Shown here piece by piece: positions 50,697-60,024 of a stretch of 64,000 nucleotides of DNA. A program made the position numbers and the translations under genes. Position 1 is the stretch's first letter, and each line of letters opens with the position of its first letter. Source of the DNA: Pseudomonas prosekii (GTDB lineage: Bacteria > Pseudomonadota > Gammaproteobacteria > Pseudomonadales > Pseudomonadaceae); contig NZ_LT629762.1 in assembly GCF_900105155.1 (NCBI RefSeq), positions 4,597,501-4,661,500 of the forward strand, read 5' to 3'. The notes below the pieces were generated by a model. That model worked only from the letters and a program-made list of their open reading frames with translations. It was not told where the DNA came from and did not search any database.

Positions 50697-52940
50697 ATGG
50701 TACAGGTGAGAGCACACCAGCCGATCAACACCGACGGCAGTATCAATCTCGAGGCTTGGCTCGATCATGCGGTCAGTGTCGATCTGGCACTGGATCGCGA
50801 AGCCTTGAAGGAAGCGTGCGAGTTCGCTCGCATGTCCGAACAACAGGCCAATGCGGCAAAAAATCTGTGGTCCGAGGGGACCTCAAGTTTTCGCACCGGC
50901 CTTGAGATCGCCGAGATTCTCGCCGACCTTAAACTCGATCAGGATTCGTTGGTGGCGGCGGTGCTGTACCGCGGCGTGCGCGAAGGCCAGATCGAACTGC
51001 CGGCAGTCAGCCAGCGGTTCGGTCCGGTGGTCGCCAAGCTGATTGACGGCGTGTTGCGCATGGCGGCCATCAGCGCCAGCCTGAGCCCGCGTCAATCGCT
51101 GGTGCTGGGCACCCAGGGCCAGGTCGAAAACCTGCGCAAAATGCTCGTGGCGATGGTCGATGACGTGCGCGTCGCGCTGATCAAACTGGCCGAACGTACC
51201 TGCGCGATCCGTGCGGTGAAAACCGCCGACGACGAAAAGCGCAATCGCGTCGCCCGTGAAGTCTTCGACATCTATGCACCGCTGGCCCACCGTCTCGGCA
51301 TCGGCCACATCAAGTGGGAACTGGAGGATTTGTCCTTCCGTTACCTCGAGCCTGACCAATACAAACAGATTGCCAAGTTGCTGCACGAGCGGCGGCTGGA
51401 TCGCGAGCGCTTCATCGGCGACGTGATGAACCAGTTGCGCAACGAATTGACCGCCACCGGCGTCGATGCCGACATCAGTGGCCGGGCCAAACACATTTAT
51501 TCGATCTGGCGCAAAATGCAGCGCAAAGGTCTGGAATTCAGCCAGATCTACGACGTGCGGGCCGTGCGCGTGCTGGTCCCGGAAATGCGCGACTGCTACA
51601 CCGCGCTCGGCATCGTTCACACCTTGTGGCGGCACATCCCGAAAGAATTCGACGACTACATCGCCAACCCGAAAGAGAACGGCTACCGCTCGCTGCACAC
51701 GGCGGTCATCGGCCCGGAAGGCAAGGTGCTGGAAGTGCAGATCCGCACGCATTCCATGCACGAAGAAGCCGAACTCGGGGTTTGCGCGCATTGGCGCTAT
51801 AAAGGCACCGACGTCAAATCCGGCTCCAACCATTACGAAGAGAAGATTTCCTGGCTGCGTCAGGTCCTCGAGTGGCACGAAGAGCTGGGTGATATCGGCG
51901 GTCTGGCCGATCAATTGCGCGTCGATATCGAACCGGATCGGGTGTACATCTTTACCCCCGACGGCCACGCCATCGACTTGCCGAAAGGCTCGACACCGCT
52001 GGACTTCGCCTACCGCGTGCACACCGAAATCGGTCACAACTGTCGTGGCGCCAAGATCAACGGGCGCATTGTGCCGCTCAACTACAGCCTGCAAACCGGT
52101 GAGCAGGTCGAGATCATCACCAGCAAACACGGGACGCCGAGTCGCGACTGGCTGAACTCGAACCTTGGTTACGTCACTACCTCGCGAGCGCGGGCGAAGA
52201 TCGTTCACTGGTTCAAATTGCAGGCCCGTGACCAGAACGTCGCGGCCGGTAAAACCTTGCTCGAGCGCGAACTGACACGTCTCGGCTTGCCCGCGGTGGA
52301 TTTCGACAAGCTGGCCGAAAAAGCCAACATGAAAACCGCCGAGGACATGTTCGCCGCCCTCGGTGCCGGCGATTTGCGCCTGGCGCAACTGGTGAATCTG
52401 GCGCAACAACTGGTCGAGCCGGAGCGCGGCAACGAACAGCTGGAGCTGATCCCGCGCAAAGCCACCGGTTACAAGCCGGGCAAGCGTGGCGACATCCAGA
52501 TTCAAGGCGTCGGCAACCTGATGACGCAAATGGCCGGCTGCTGTCAGCCGTTGCCGGGCGACGCGATTGTCGGTTACATCACCCAGGGCCGGGGCGTGAG
52601 CATTCACCGCCAGGATTGCGCCTCGGTGCTGCAACTCGGCGGGCGCGAGCCGGAGCGGATCATTCAGGTCAGCTGGGGCCCGGTGCCGGTGCTCACCTAT
52701 CCGGTGGACATCATCATCCGCGCCTACGACCGGTCCGGCCTGCTGCGTGACGTTTCGCAAGTGCTGCTCAACGAGCGGATCAACGTGCTCGCGGTCAACA
52801 CCCGCTCGAACAAAGAGGACAACACTGCGTTGATGTCCCTGACCATCGAGATTCCGGGGCTGGACGCATTGGGCCGATTGCTCGGGCGGATTTCGCAGTT
52901 GCCGAACATCATCGAAACCCGGCGTAACCGCACGCCGTGA
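50697..52940 (+). CDS. relA: GTP pyrophosphokinase RelA
   Basis: 747 residues from the ATG at 50697. N-terminal pseudo-HD domain; synthetase domain (KHIYSIWRKMQRKG, KEFDDYIANPKENGYRSLHTAV with the monofunctional EFDD motif, EVQIRTHSMHEEAELGVCAHW); TGS domain (VYIFTPDGHAIDLPKGSTPLDF); zinc-finger CCQPLPGD; C-terminal ACT/RRM. It makes (p)ppGpp when uncharged tRNA is at the ribosome. Followed by a REP pair. Confidence 0.97.
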   Translation: MVQVRAHQPINTDGSINLEAWLDHAVSVDLALDREALKEACEFARMSEQQANAAKNLWSEGTSSFRTGLEIAEILADLKLDQDSLVAAVLYRGVREGQIELPAVSQRFGPVVAKLIDGVLRMAAISASLSPRQSLVLGTQGQVENLRKMLVAMVDDVRVALIKLAERTCAIRAVKTADDEKRNRVAREVFDIYAPLAHRLGIGHIKWELEDLSFRYLEPDQYKQIAKLLHERRLDRERFIGDVMNQLRNELTATGVDADISGRAKHIYSIWRKMQRKGLEFSQIYDVRAVRVLVPEMRDCYTALGIVHTLWRHIPKEFDDYIANPKENGYRSLHTAVIGPEGKVLEVQIRTHSMHEEAELGVCAHWRYKGTDVKSGSNHYEEKISWLRQVLEWHEELGDIGGLADQLRVDIEPDRVYIFTPDGHAIDLPKGSTPLDFAYRVHTEIGHNCRGAKINGRIVPLNYSLQTGEQVEIITSKHGTPSRDWLNSNLGYVTTSRARAKIVHWFKLQARDQNVAAGKTLLERELTRLGLPAVDFDKLAEKANMKTAEDMFAALGAGDLRLAQLVNLAQQLVEPERGNEQLELIPRKATGYKPGKRGDIQIQGVGNLMTQMAGCCQPLPGDAIVGYITQGRGVSIHRQDCASVLQLGGREPERIIQVSWGPVPVLTYPVDIIIRAYDRSGLLRDVSQVLLNERINVLAVNTRSNKEDNTALMSLTIEIPGLDALGRLLGRISQLPNIIETRRNRTP

Positions 52941-52950
52941 AGCGGTCCCT

Positions 52951-53023
52951 TGTAGGAGCGAGGCTTGCCCGCGAAGGCGTCATACCTGACACACCGCCTT
53001 CGCGGGCAAGCCTCGCTCCTACA
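52951..53023. repeat. REP inverted pair, TGTAGGAGCGAGGCTTGCCCGCGAAGGCG family
   Basis: A 29-nt arm and its exact reverse complement (CGCCTTCGCGGGCAAGCCTC and on) are separated by a 15-nt spacer with CATACCTGACACA. 73 bp in total, between relA and mazG. This is the most compact and regular REPIN in the window. Confidence 0.92.
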
Positions 53024-53068
53024 GGTTTCCGGTTGCCCAATACACCGCGTTGCCGCAGAGATTGATTG

Positions 53069-53902
53069 ATGTATTCACTTGAAGATTTACTGCACCTGAT
53101 GAACCGCCTGCGCGACCCGCAGTTCGGTTGCCCGTGGGACATCAGGCAAACTTACGCGAGCATCGTCCCGCACACCCTGGAAGAAGCCTACGAAGTTGCC
53201 GACGCCATCGAGCGTGGCGACTTTGATCACTTGCAGGGCGAGTTGGGCGATTTGTTGTTTCAGGTGGTTTATTACAGCCAGCTGGCCCGGGAAGAAGGGC
53301 GCTTCGAATTCGCCGGCGTGGTCGACAGCATTACCCGCAAGCTGATTCGCCGGCATCCTCACGTGTTCCCTACTGGCGATCTGTATGCGCCGCTGGACGT
53401 ACCACGCCTGAACGAAGAACAGGTCAAACAGCGCTGGGAACAGATCAAGGCTGAGGAGCGCGCCGAGAAATCGTCGGCGCCTGAGCAACTGTCCTTGCTC
53501 GATGACGTGCCCGCCGCGCTGCCAGCCTTGTCCCGTTCGGCCAAATTGCAGAAGCGCGCCGGGCAGGTCGGTTTCGACTGGCCGGACGCCTTGCCGGTGC
53601 TGGACAAGGTCCGCGAAGAGCTCGATGAAGTGCTCGAAGCGATGGCCGACAACGACTCGGCAGCGATTGCCGATGAAGTCGGGGACTTGCTGTTTTCAGT
53701 GGTCAATCTGGCGCGGCACCTCAAGGTCGATCCGGAAACCGCACTGCGCGGCGCCAATGGCAAATTCGAAAGACGCTTCCGTTTTATCGAACAGGCATTG
53801 CGCGACACCCACCGTCCCATAGAAGATTGCACCCTCGAAGAGTTGGACGCCTTGTGGGGCGAAGCCAAACGTCAGGAAAAGAATTTGCCCAGCTGCGGTT
53901 GA
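53069..53902 (+). CDS. mazG: nucleoside triphosphate pyrophosphohydrolase MazG
   Basis: 277 residues from the ATG at 53069. Two MazG domains: the first with GCPWDIRQTYASIVPHTLEE and EELGDLLFQV-like ELGDLLFQVVYY; the second with GFDWPDALPVLDKVREELDEVLEAM and DEVGDLLFSVVNLAR. It hydrolyses dNTPs or (p)ppGpp-related nucleotides and follows relA as in many proteobacteria. Confidence 0.95.
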   Translation: MYSLEDLLHLMNRLRDPQFGCPWDIRQTYASIVPHTLEEAYEVADAIERGDFDHLQGELGDLLFQVVYYSQLAREEGRFEFAGVVDSITRKLIRRHPHVFPTGDLYAPLDVPRLNEEQVKQRWEQIKAEERAEKSSAPEQLSLLDDVPAALPALSRSAKLQKRAGQVGFDWPDALPVLDKVREELDEVLEAMADNDSAAIADEVGDLLFSVVNLARHLKVDPETALRGANGKFERRFRFIEQALRDTHRPIEDCTLEELDALWGEAKRQEKNLPSCG

Positions 53903-53930
53903 GCAGTTGCCTAAGTGAGAAATAAGCACC

Positions 53931-54473
53931 ATGAGCATTTCCCTTCGCGACCAGTTGCTCAAAGCAGGGCTGGTCAACCAAAAGCAGGCCAAACAGGTCG
54001 GCAAAGACAAGCAGAAACAGCAACGCCTGGCCCACAAGGGGCAGATTGAACTCGATGATTCGCAGCAGCGCGCGGCTCAGGAAGCGAAGGCCGAGAAGGT
54101 CAAGCGCGACCAGGAGCTGAACCGTCAGCAACAGGAGAAGGTCGAGGCCAAGGCCCGCGCCGCTCAGGTCAAGCAACTGATCGAGGCGTCGCGCCTGCCG
54201 AAGCTGACCACCGAGGATTACTACAACTTCGTTGACGACAAGAAGGTCAAGCGCCTGTGCGTCAACACGCTGATGCGCAACAAGCTCAGCAACGGTTCGC
54301 TGGCGATCGTGCATCACGCCGGCGGCTACGAAGTGATTCCGCGTGAGGCGGCGCTGAAGATCCAGGAGCGCGATCCGCAGCGCATCGTGCAGATGAACGT
54401 GAAGACTGAAGAAGTCGCGGCTGAGGACGATCCGTACGCGGCTTATCAGATTCCTGATGATCTGATGTGGTAA
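53931..54473 (+). CDS. DUF2058 family protein (YaiL-like)
   Basis: 180 residues. A basic, strongly helical N-terminal half (QKQAKQVGKDKQKQQRL, AQEAKAEKVKRDQELNRQQQEKVEAKARA) is probably a coiled coil. The C-terminal half has the DUF2058 core (YYNFVDDKKVKRLCVNTLMRNKLSNGSLAIV). Family members are reported to be ribosome- or nucleic-acid-associated; the role here is not established. It starts 28 bp after mazG. Confidence 0.85.
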   Translation: MSISLRDQLLKAGLVNQKQAKQVGKDKQKQQRLAHKGQIELDDSQQRAAQEAKAEKVKRDQELNRQQQEKVEAKARAAQVKQLIEASRLPKLTTEDYYNFVDDKKVKRLCVNTLMRNKLSNGSLAIVHHAGGYEVIPREAALKIQERDPQRIVQMNVKTEEVAAEDDPYAAYQIPDDLMW

Positions 54474-54508
54474 GGCTTGCTGTGTCGAGTCGATAAAAGG
54501 CTCGCTAC

Positions 54509-54543
54509 AACGACGAACCCCGCCAATGGCGGGGTTCGTCGTT
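54509..54543 (+). terminator. terminator after the DUF2058 gene
   Basis: A perfect 16-bp stem AACGACGAACCCCGCC / GGCGGGGTTCGTCGTT with an AAT loop and following TT. Probably bidirectional with the small gene downstream. Confidence 0.92.
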
Positions 54544-54576
54544 TTCAATGCTGTGATTGCCAAATGCTTCGCGGTG

Positions 54577-54765
54577 TCAGGCAGAACGTAACTCGCGTTG
54601 TTGTTCCAGGGTTTCCAGTTCGGCCTTGTAGTTGTGCGCGTCGGTCTCGGAATGAAACATCCCGACCAGCAAGTCTTGTTGATGCACATCCCAGATCCGC
54701 ACACCGGCGGCCACGCCTTCGTGGGACATGTGTGAATCGTCGCGTTCAGTTACTTTTACAGTCAT
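54577..54765 (-). CDS. small conserved hypothetical protein
   Basis: 62 residues, preceded by TTGGAG. Sequence MTVKVTERDDSHMSHEGVAA and IWDVHQQDLLVGMFHSE, with a charged helical C terminus (YKAELETLEQQRELR). No signal peptide or TM segment. It converges on the DUF2058 terminator. I do not recognise the family; coding character is supported by the start signal and by the isolated position. Confidence 0.6.
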   Translation of the reverse strand: MTVKVTERDDSHMSHEGVAAGVRIWDVHQQDLLVGMFHSETDAHNYKAELETLEQQRELRSA

Positions 54766-54975
54766 CTGCTAGCTCCAATTTCAGTTATCTGCAGCAAAGC
54801 GTGTGCAGGCCTCTGTTATATGTTTGGTTAGCTCCCTAAGTAAACGCTTTCGTTTCGCAACGAATAATTGCGAAAACTGCAAATGGGCTGCAGCCCGCTA
54901 AAACCGCGACATTCGGTCGCAGGCGCTTGAGTTTCATGACAAATGTTTCATGTTGGCCCGAGTAAATGCACGACT

Positions 54976-55108
54976 TGTAGCAGCTGGCGAAGCCTGCGTT
55001 CGGCGACGAAGTCGTCGCAAATTCGGAATATACGATTTACCTGACATACCGCATTGGCTGATTTCACGACGACTGCGTCGCCGAACGCAGGCTTCGCCAG
55101 CTGCTACA
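54976..55108. repeat. REPIN copy 4 of the TGTAGCAGCTGGCGAAGCC family
   Basis: 133 bp, arms as in copies 1 and 2; spacer with CGATTTACCTGACATACCGC close to copies 1 and 3. The 432-bp gap between the small gene and fabB holds this unit, the fabB terminator and nothing else visible. Confidence 0.9.
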
Positions 55109-55142
55109 GGAGGGCGGCGGGGAGGTGTTTTTCCAGGCATAA

Positions 55143-55173
55143 AAAAACGCCCCGAACCAGTCGGGGCGTTTTT
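55143..55173 (-). terminator. terminator after fabB
   Basis: ACGCCCCGA / TCGGGGCGT stem with an ACCAG loop, flanked by A and T tracts. Confidence 0.9.
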
Positions 55174-55197
55174 ATCTGAAGCGAGCGGCGGCGAGTA

Positions 55198-56418
55198 TTA
55201 CTTGCCGGCCCAGCGCTTCAATACCAGCGTGGCGTTAGTACCGCCGAAGCCGAAGCTGTTGCTCATCACGGTGTTGATGGTGGCGTCTTCGCGCGTCTTG
55301 GTCAGGATCGGCATGTCTGCCACTTCCGGGTCCAGCTCGTCGATGTTGGCGGAGCCCGCCATGAAGTTGCCTTCCATCATCAGCATGCAGTAGATCGCTT
55401 CGTGAACGCCGGCGGCGCCCAGGGAGTGACCCGACAGGCTCTTGGTCGAGCTGATGGCCGGAGCGTTCGCGCCGAACACTTCACGCACACCTTTCATTTC
55501 CGCGACGTCGCCGACCGGAGTCGAAGTGCCGTGGGTGTTTAGGTAGTCGATCGGGGTATCCACGGTGGACATCGCCATCTGCATGCAGCGGATTGCGCCT
55601 TCGCCGCTTGGGGCGACCATGTCGTAACCGTCGGACGTTGCGCCGTAGCCAACGATTTCCGCGTAGATCTTCGCGCCGCGGGCCAGAGCGTGTTCCAGCT
55701 CTTCAACCACGACCATGCCGCCACCGCCGGCAATGACAAAACCGTCACGGTCAGCGTCGTAGGCACGGGAAGCTTGTTCCGGGGTGTCGTTACGCTTGCT
55801 GGACAGAGCGCCCATGGCGTCGAACAGGAACGATTGGCTCCAATGCTCTTCTTCACCGCCGCCGGCGAACACGATGTCCTGCTTGCCCATCTGGATCTGT
55901 TCCATGGCGGTACCGATGCAGTGAGCACTGGTGGCGCAGGCAGAAGCGATGGAGTAGTTCAGGCCCTTGATCTTGAACGGCGTTGCCAGGCAAGCGGAAA
56001 CGGTGCTGCTCATGGTCCGCGTGACACGGTATGGGCCGACGCGCTTCACGCCTTTCTCGCGCAGGATGTCCAGCGCTTCCATCTGGTTCAGCGTGGAGGC
56101 GCCACCGGAACCGGCGATCAGGCCGGTACGCGGGTTGGAGACTTGCTCATCGGTCAGACCGGAGTCAGTGATGGCGTCTTTCATGGCCAGGTAGGCGTAA
56201 GCCGCCGCGTGGCCGACGAAGCGATAAATCTTGCGATCGATCAACTCTTCGAGGGGCAGGTCAATGGAGCCGGAAACCTGGCTACGCAGACCCATTTCGG
56301 CATATTCCGGGTTGAACCGGATGCCCGGGCGACTTGCACGCAGGTTAGCGGAGACGGTCTCTTTGTCATTGCCCAGGCACGAAACGATGCCCAGACCAGT
56401 GATAACGACGCGGCGCAT
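55198..56418 (-). CDS. fabB: 3-oxoacyl-[acyl-carrier-protein] synthase I
   Basis: 406 residues. Catalytic Cys in [14 protein letters not shown] (CATSAH), His in [11 protein letters not shown] and in [16 protein letters not shown]; the C-terminal [13 protein letters not shown] motif. It elongates unsaturated acyl-ACP and condenses malonyl-ACP. It follows fabA by 11 bp, the conserved Pseudomonas fabAB operon for unsaturated fatty acids. Confidence 0.97.
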   Translation of the reverse strand: MRRVVITGLGIVSCLGNDKETVSANLRASRPGIRFNPEYAEMGLRSQVSGSIDLPLEELIDRKIYRFVGHAAAYAYLAMKDAITDSGLTDEQVSNPRTGLIAGSGGASTLNQMEALDILREKGVKRVGPYRVTRTMSSTVSACLATPFKIKGLNYSIASACATSAHCIGTAMEQIQMGKQDIVFAGGGEEEHWSQSFLFDAMGALSSKRNDTPEQASRAYDADRDGFVIAGGGGMVVVEELEHALARGAKIYAEIVGYGATSDGYDMVAPSGEGAIRCMQMAMSTVDTPIDYLNTHGTSTPVGDVAEMKGVREVFGANAPAISSTKSLSGHSLGAAGVHEAIYCMLMMEGNFMAGSANIDELDPEVADMPILTKTREDATINTVMSNSFGFGGTNATLVLKRWAGK

Positions 56419-56429
56419 GCGGATAACCC

Positions 56430-56945
56430 TTAGAAGTTTTCAGTGGAGGTAAACACGCCGACCCGGAGGCCTTCGGCGGTGTAGATTTCGCGGCCATCGA
56501 CACTGACCGAACCGTCGGCGATTGCGAGGTTCAGCTTGCCTTTGAGGACGCGCTTGATCTGAATGTTATACGTAACTTTCTTGGCGGTCGGCAGGACCTG
56601 ACCAAAGAACTTCACTTCGCCCGAACCGAGGGCCCGACCGCGGCCCGGCAGACCTTGCCAGCCGAGGAAGAAACCGACCAGTTGCCACATGGCGTCGAGG
56701 CCCAGGCAGCCCGGCATCACCGGATCACCTTCGAAGTGACAGGCGAAAAACCACAGGTCTGGAGTGATATCCAGCTCGGCGACCAATTCACCTTTGCCGT
56801 ACTTGCCACCTTCTTCGCTGATATGGGTGATGCGATCCACCATCAGCATGTTCGGCGCGGGCAGTTGCGCGTTACCTGGGCCGAACAGCTCACCGCGACT
56901 GCAGCGCAGCAGGTCTTCCCGAGTAAAGGCGTTTTGTTTGGTCAT
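56430..56945 (-). CDS. fabA: 3-hydroxydecanoyl-[acyl-carrier-protein] dehydratase/isomerase
   Basis: 171 residues, standard length. Hotdog fold; catalytic His in [22 protein letters not shown] and Asp in the same [10 protein letters not shown] segment. GAGGAGC precedes the ATG. It introduces the cis double bond at C10 in fatty-acid synthesis. First gene of fabAB. Confidence 0.97.
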   Translation of the reverse strand: MTKQNAFTREDLLRCSRGELFGPGNAQLPAPNMLMVDRITHISEEGGKYGKGELVAELDITPDLWFFACHFEGDPVMPGCLGLDAMWQLVGFFLGWQGLPGRGRALGSGEVKFFGQVLPTAKKVTYNIQIKRVLKGKLNLAIADGSVSVDGREIYTAEGLRVGVFTSTENF

Positions 56946-57193
56946 GCGAGCTCCTCAATAGTCCCGTGCGGCAGGGTGGGGCAAATCTTCCCGGCCGATC
57001 GAAGCGTTCATGCCTCGAGTCGACAGCCTACTCATAGACTATTGCGTTGTGGTGAAAGTCACAGCGCCAAGGACATGAATATACACTTGTGCACTGAAAT
57101 TATTATTCAAGCCCCTTTTCGGGCCTGTTCGGGTGCCTAAGACTGCCGCACTTTCGCCTTTCACGCCAGTCGCAGATAGCCGAAAGGACAGCA

Positions 57194-59098
57194 CTACTGC
57201 ACCCAACGCTGCAGAATTTGCTGCAGATCAGTGCGTTTGAACGGCTTCGCCAGGTAATCGTTCATACCCGCCGCCAAACAAGTTTCGCGGTCACCCTGCA
57301 AGGCGTTGGCGGTGAGCGCGATGATCGGCACGTCGAGGCAGCCGGGCAACTGGCGAATCTGCCGAGTTGCTTCGTAGCCGTCGATAATCGGCAGTCGACA
57401 GTCCATCAGGATCGCTTCGAAAATCAGGCTCTCGGCACTGCGCACTGCTTGCTCGCCGTCAGTGGCGACGCTGACGGTGAAACCGAGACTGCGCAACATC
57501 GCTTCGATAACCGTCTGGTTCACCGGGTTGTCCTCCACCAGCAGCACATTGCGGCCCTCGCCATGACCATTGCCCGACGGTGCGCGCGGGCTCGGCAACG
57601 GCGGCAATGCCTGCTTATATAGAGCCAGCGGTATTTCCAGGGTAAACACCGAACCGCGACCTTCCTCGCTCTGCGCGCGCAACGTGCCGCCCATGCGTTC
57701 GGCCAGCGTGCGGGCAATCGGCAAGCCCAGCCCGGTGCCGCCGTAACGTCTGGAAATCGAACTGTCGGCCTGCTGGAAAGCGTTGAACATCAACTCCAGG
57801 CTCGCCGCCGGAATACCAATGCCGCTGTCGCGCACGGTGCAGGTGAACCACAGCAATTCGTGATCCAGCGATTGCCATTGCGCTTCAATGGACACGCGGC
57901 CGTGCTCGGTAAACTTCAGCGCATTGCCGATCAGGTTGACCAGAATCTGCCGGATCCGCGTCGGATCGCCCTGTACCTGCAAAGCGCGCATGTCTGCGGG
58001 GATGGTCAGGTCCAATTCCAGTTTGCGTTGCGCCGCGCTGTGCTGAAACGCCTGCGCGCAACTGCCGATCAAGTCCGCGAGGTTGAACGGGATGTGCTCC
58101 AGTTCCAGCTCCGAGCGCTCGATGCGCGAGAAGTCGAGAATGTCGTTGATCACCTTCAGCAAATGCTCGGTCGACTCCGAGGCCAGCGCCGCGTATTCGA
58201 CTTGCTCCTCGGTCATGTCGGTGGTTTCGAGCAACTGCAACATGCCCAGCACGCCGTTCATGGGCGTGCGCAATTCGTGGCTCATCATCGCCAGGAAATC
58301 GGATTTGGCGTTGTTGGCTTTCTCCGCTTCTTCACGCGTCTGGATCAACTGTGACATGGCTTGCTGCTGTTCGCGGCTGGCCTGTTCGAGGCCGTCGGCG
58401 AGGTTGTTGATGTGTTGCGACAAGGCGCCCAACTCGGTGTCATCGACGATTGGCAGCGGCGTGCTGTAGTCGCCTTGCTGGATGGCCTTGACCGCGTTGC
58501 CGATGTCGCGGATCGGTTGCGACAGACTGCCGGCCAAGCGTCGCGCCAGCAGGAAAGTAAAGAGCAAGGCGAACAACGCCAGAATCGCCGCTTTGAACAA
58601 AATCTCTTGCTGGCGCTGGCTGAAGGCATCGTTGGACAGACCGACGATCACCCGGCCCAGGTAGTCCTCGCTCGGCGCACTGACCGAGGTGCGGGTGTTC
58701 TCGAAGAAGTCGTTGTTCAGCGCAATCCGTTGCAGGCGCACCGGCGCCTGAAACACCTCGACCTGCTGCGAACGGTTGTGCGATTCCGACGGTTGCTCGA
58801 CGTACACCAGAATCCGGTCGGCGCTGTCCTGCACTTCGAGGAAACGCACATTGGGCGTGGCCAGCGTAGCTTTGAGCAGGCTTTCGAGCACATCGTTGTT
58901 GCCGGAAATCACCCCGTATTCGGTGGCCGGTGCCAGTTGATTGGCAATCAGTTGCCCGGTGTGATTGAGCTCCTGGCGCAGGTCTTGAATGCGCACAAAC
59001 GTGAAGAAACTGATCAGCAGCAAGGTCAGCAACAGGGCAGGGCCGAGGCTGATGATCTGGGTACGGGTGTTGATGTCCCAACGGCGTCGGAAGGTCAT
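57194..59098 (-). CDS. hybrid sensor histidine kinase (PA1611-like)
   Basis: 634 residues. TM1 LGPALLLTLLLISFFTFV (about 18-35), a periplasmic sensor of about 130 residues, TM2 AAILALFALLFTFLLA, HAMP with PIRDIGNAVKAIQQGDYSTPL, H-box MMSHELRTPMNGVLGM, N-box VNLIGNALKF, G boxes RDSGIGIP and GGTGLGLPI, and a receiver with Asp in AILMDCRLPIIDG. No HPt. By position next to fabA and by length it corresponds to P. aeruginosa PA1611, which interacts with RetS. It overlaps the binding-protein gene by ATGA. Confidence 0.92.
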   Translation of the reverse strand: MTFRRRWDINTRTQIISLGPALLLTLLLISFFTFVRIQDLRQELNHTGQLIANQLAPATEYGVISGNNDVLESLLKATLATPNVRFLEVQDSADRILVYVEQPSESHNRSQQVEVFQAPVRLQRIALNNDFFENTRTSVSAPSEDYLGRVIVGLSNDAFSQRQQEILFKAAILALFALLFTFLLARRLAGSLSQPIRDIGNAVKAIQQGDYSTPLPIVDDTELGALSQHINNLADGLEQASREQQQAMSQLIQTREEAEKANNAKSDFLAMMSHELRTPMNGVLGMLQLLETTDMTEEQVEYAALASESTEHLLKVINDILDFSRIERSELELEHIPFNLADLIGSCAQAFQHSAAQRKLELDLTIPADMRALQVQGDPTRIRQILVNLIGNALKFTEHGRVSIEAQWQSLDHELLWFTCTVRDSGIGIPAASLELMFNAFQQADSSISRRYGGTGLGLPIARTLAERMGGTLRAQSEEGRGSVFTLEIPLALYKQALPPLPSPRAPSGNGHGEGRNVLLVEDNPVNQTVIEAMLRSLGFTVSVATDGEQAVRSAESLIFEAILMDCRLPIIDGYEATRQIRQLPGCLDVPIIALTANALQGDRETCLAAGMNDYLAKPFKRTDLQQILQRWVQ

Positions 59099-60024
59099 GG
59101 GTGGCGTTCTCCTTCGGCCAACTGTGTTGCGACAGACGCTTCATTCATCTGTTCAATACCTAATGAACGAGCCACTTGCGCATTGCTTAACACTTTGAAG
59201 TGCCGTGGGTAGAGCGTGCGTGGCCAACTGGCGGTCGGGCGGTCGAGCAAATCGTCGAGAATCGCCAGCCAGTCATTCTGGTCGCTGTAGGTGCTGGCAA
59301 GGCTGCCGGCCTTGACGAAAGCGGCGTTGGGCCCGATCAGCGCCATTTGCCGCGCGTAGCTGCTGAGCAGCAGGTTTTTCGCGGTTTTCGGGTTGTACAA
59401 ATCGGGGTCGTCGAGGCCGAGCAATACGTCGCTGTTTTTCAGCAGGTCCTGCAAAGGGCGGCTGTCGCTGGTGTCGTCCCAGCGTTCGGCGACGATCTCC
59501 AGGCCCAGCGGCAGGGCGGCGTGGCGCAATTCCTTGAGGAGGAATTCGCTGTGGCGGTCATACAAAACGCCGACGCGGCGCGCTTGCGGCAGGATCATCC
59601 GGGTCAGGCGCAATTGCCGCTCCAGCGGCGGATCGCTCCATAACAGACTCAAATGACTGGGCTGCAGATTGCTCAAGCGTTGCCGCGCTTGCAGGCGGCT
59701 GATGCGCAGCACCAGCGTGGCCGGGCCCTGACTTTCCTGCAGACGCCAGTCGAGGCTCGGCGGGTCGAGCAGAATCAAGCGTGTGCCGCTGGGCAAGTTG
59801 CCCGGCGCCGGCAGGCTGTCCAGTGCTTGAAAACGCACGTTGTCGCTGGGGCGCAACGTTCTCAGGGCCTGAACGAAAGATTGCACGCCGGGGCTGTCCT
59901 CAGCGCCGGTCAGCAGAATTTCCACGGCACTCGCCGACAGACTGGCAAACAAACCACTGACGACCACGCACAGCACGCCGAGCAGTTGGCCAAAGGTTGG
60001 CGTCTTCCGTGACTGAACCCGCAT
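59095..60024 (-). CDS. periplasmic ABC-type substrate-binding protein (no permease)
   Basis: 309 residues with a signal peptide (LLGVLCVVVSGLFASLSASA). A two-lobed binding-protein-like sequence (VGVLYDRHSEFLLKELRHAALPLGLEIVAER) resembles the ABC_sub_bind family. No permease or ATPase gene accompanies it. The next gene, a hybrid kinase, overlaps by four bases and the TonB receptor gene abuts upstream. I infer a sensory rather than transport role. The ligand is unknown. Confidence 0.8.
   Translation of the reverse strand: MRVQSRKTPTFGQLLGVLCVVVSGLFASLSASAVEILLTGAEDSPGVQSFVQALRTLRPSDNVRFQALDSLPAPGNLPSGTRLILLDPPSLDWRLQESQGPATLVLRISRLQARQRLSNLQPSHLSLLWSDPPLERQLRLTRMILPQARRVGVLYDRHSEFLLKELRHAALPLGLEIVAERWDDTSDSRPLQDLLKNSDVLLGLDDPDLYNPKTAKNLLLSSYARQMALIGPNAAFVKAGSLASTYSDQNDWLAILDDLLDRPTASWPRTLYPRHFKVLSNAQVARSLGIEQMNEASVATQLAEGERHP

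Noticed and set aside
50883..52760. 625-codon minus-strand frame opposite relA
   Set aside because: It is antisense to an intact RelA and has no domain pattern.
56946..57193. TGAAATTATTATTCA-like sequence upstream of fabA considered as an operator
   Set aside because: The symmetry is imperfect and the AT-rich stretch may be promoter sequence only.
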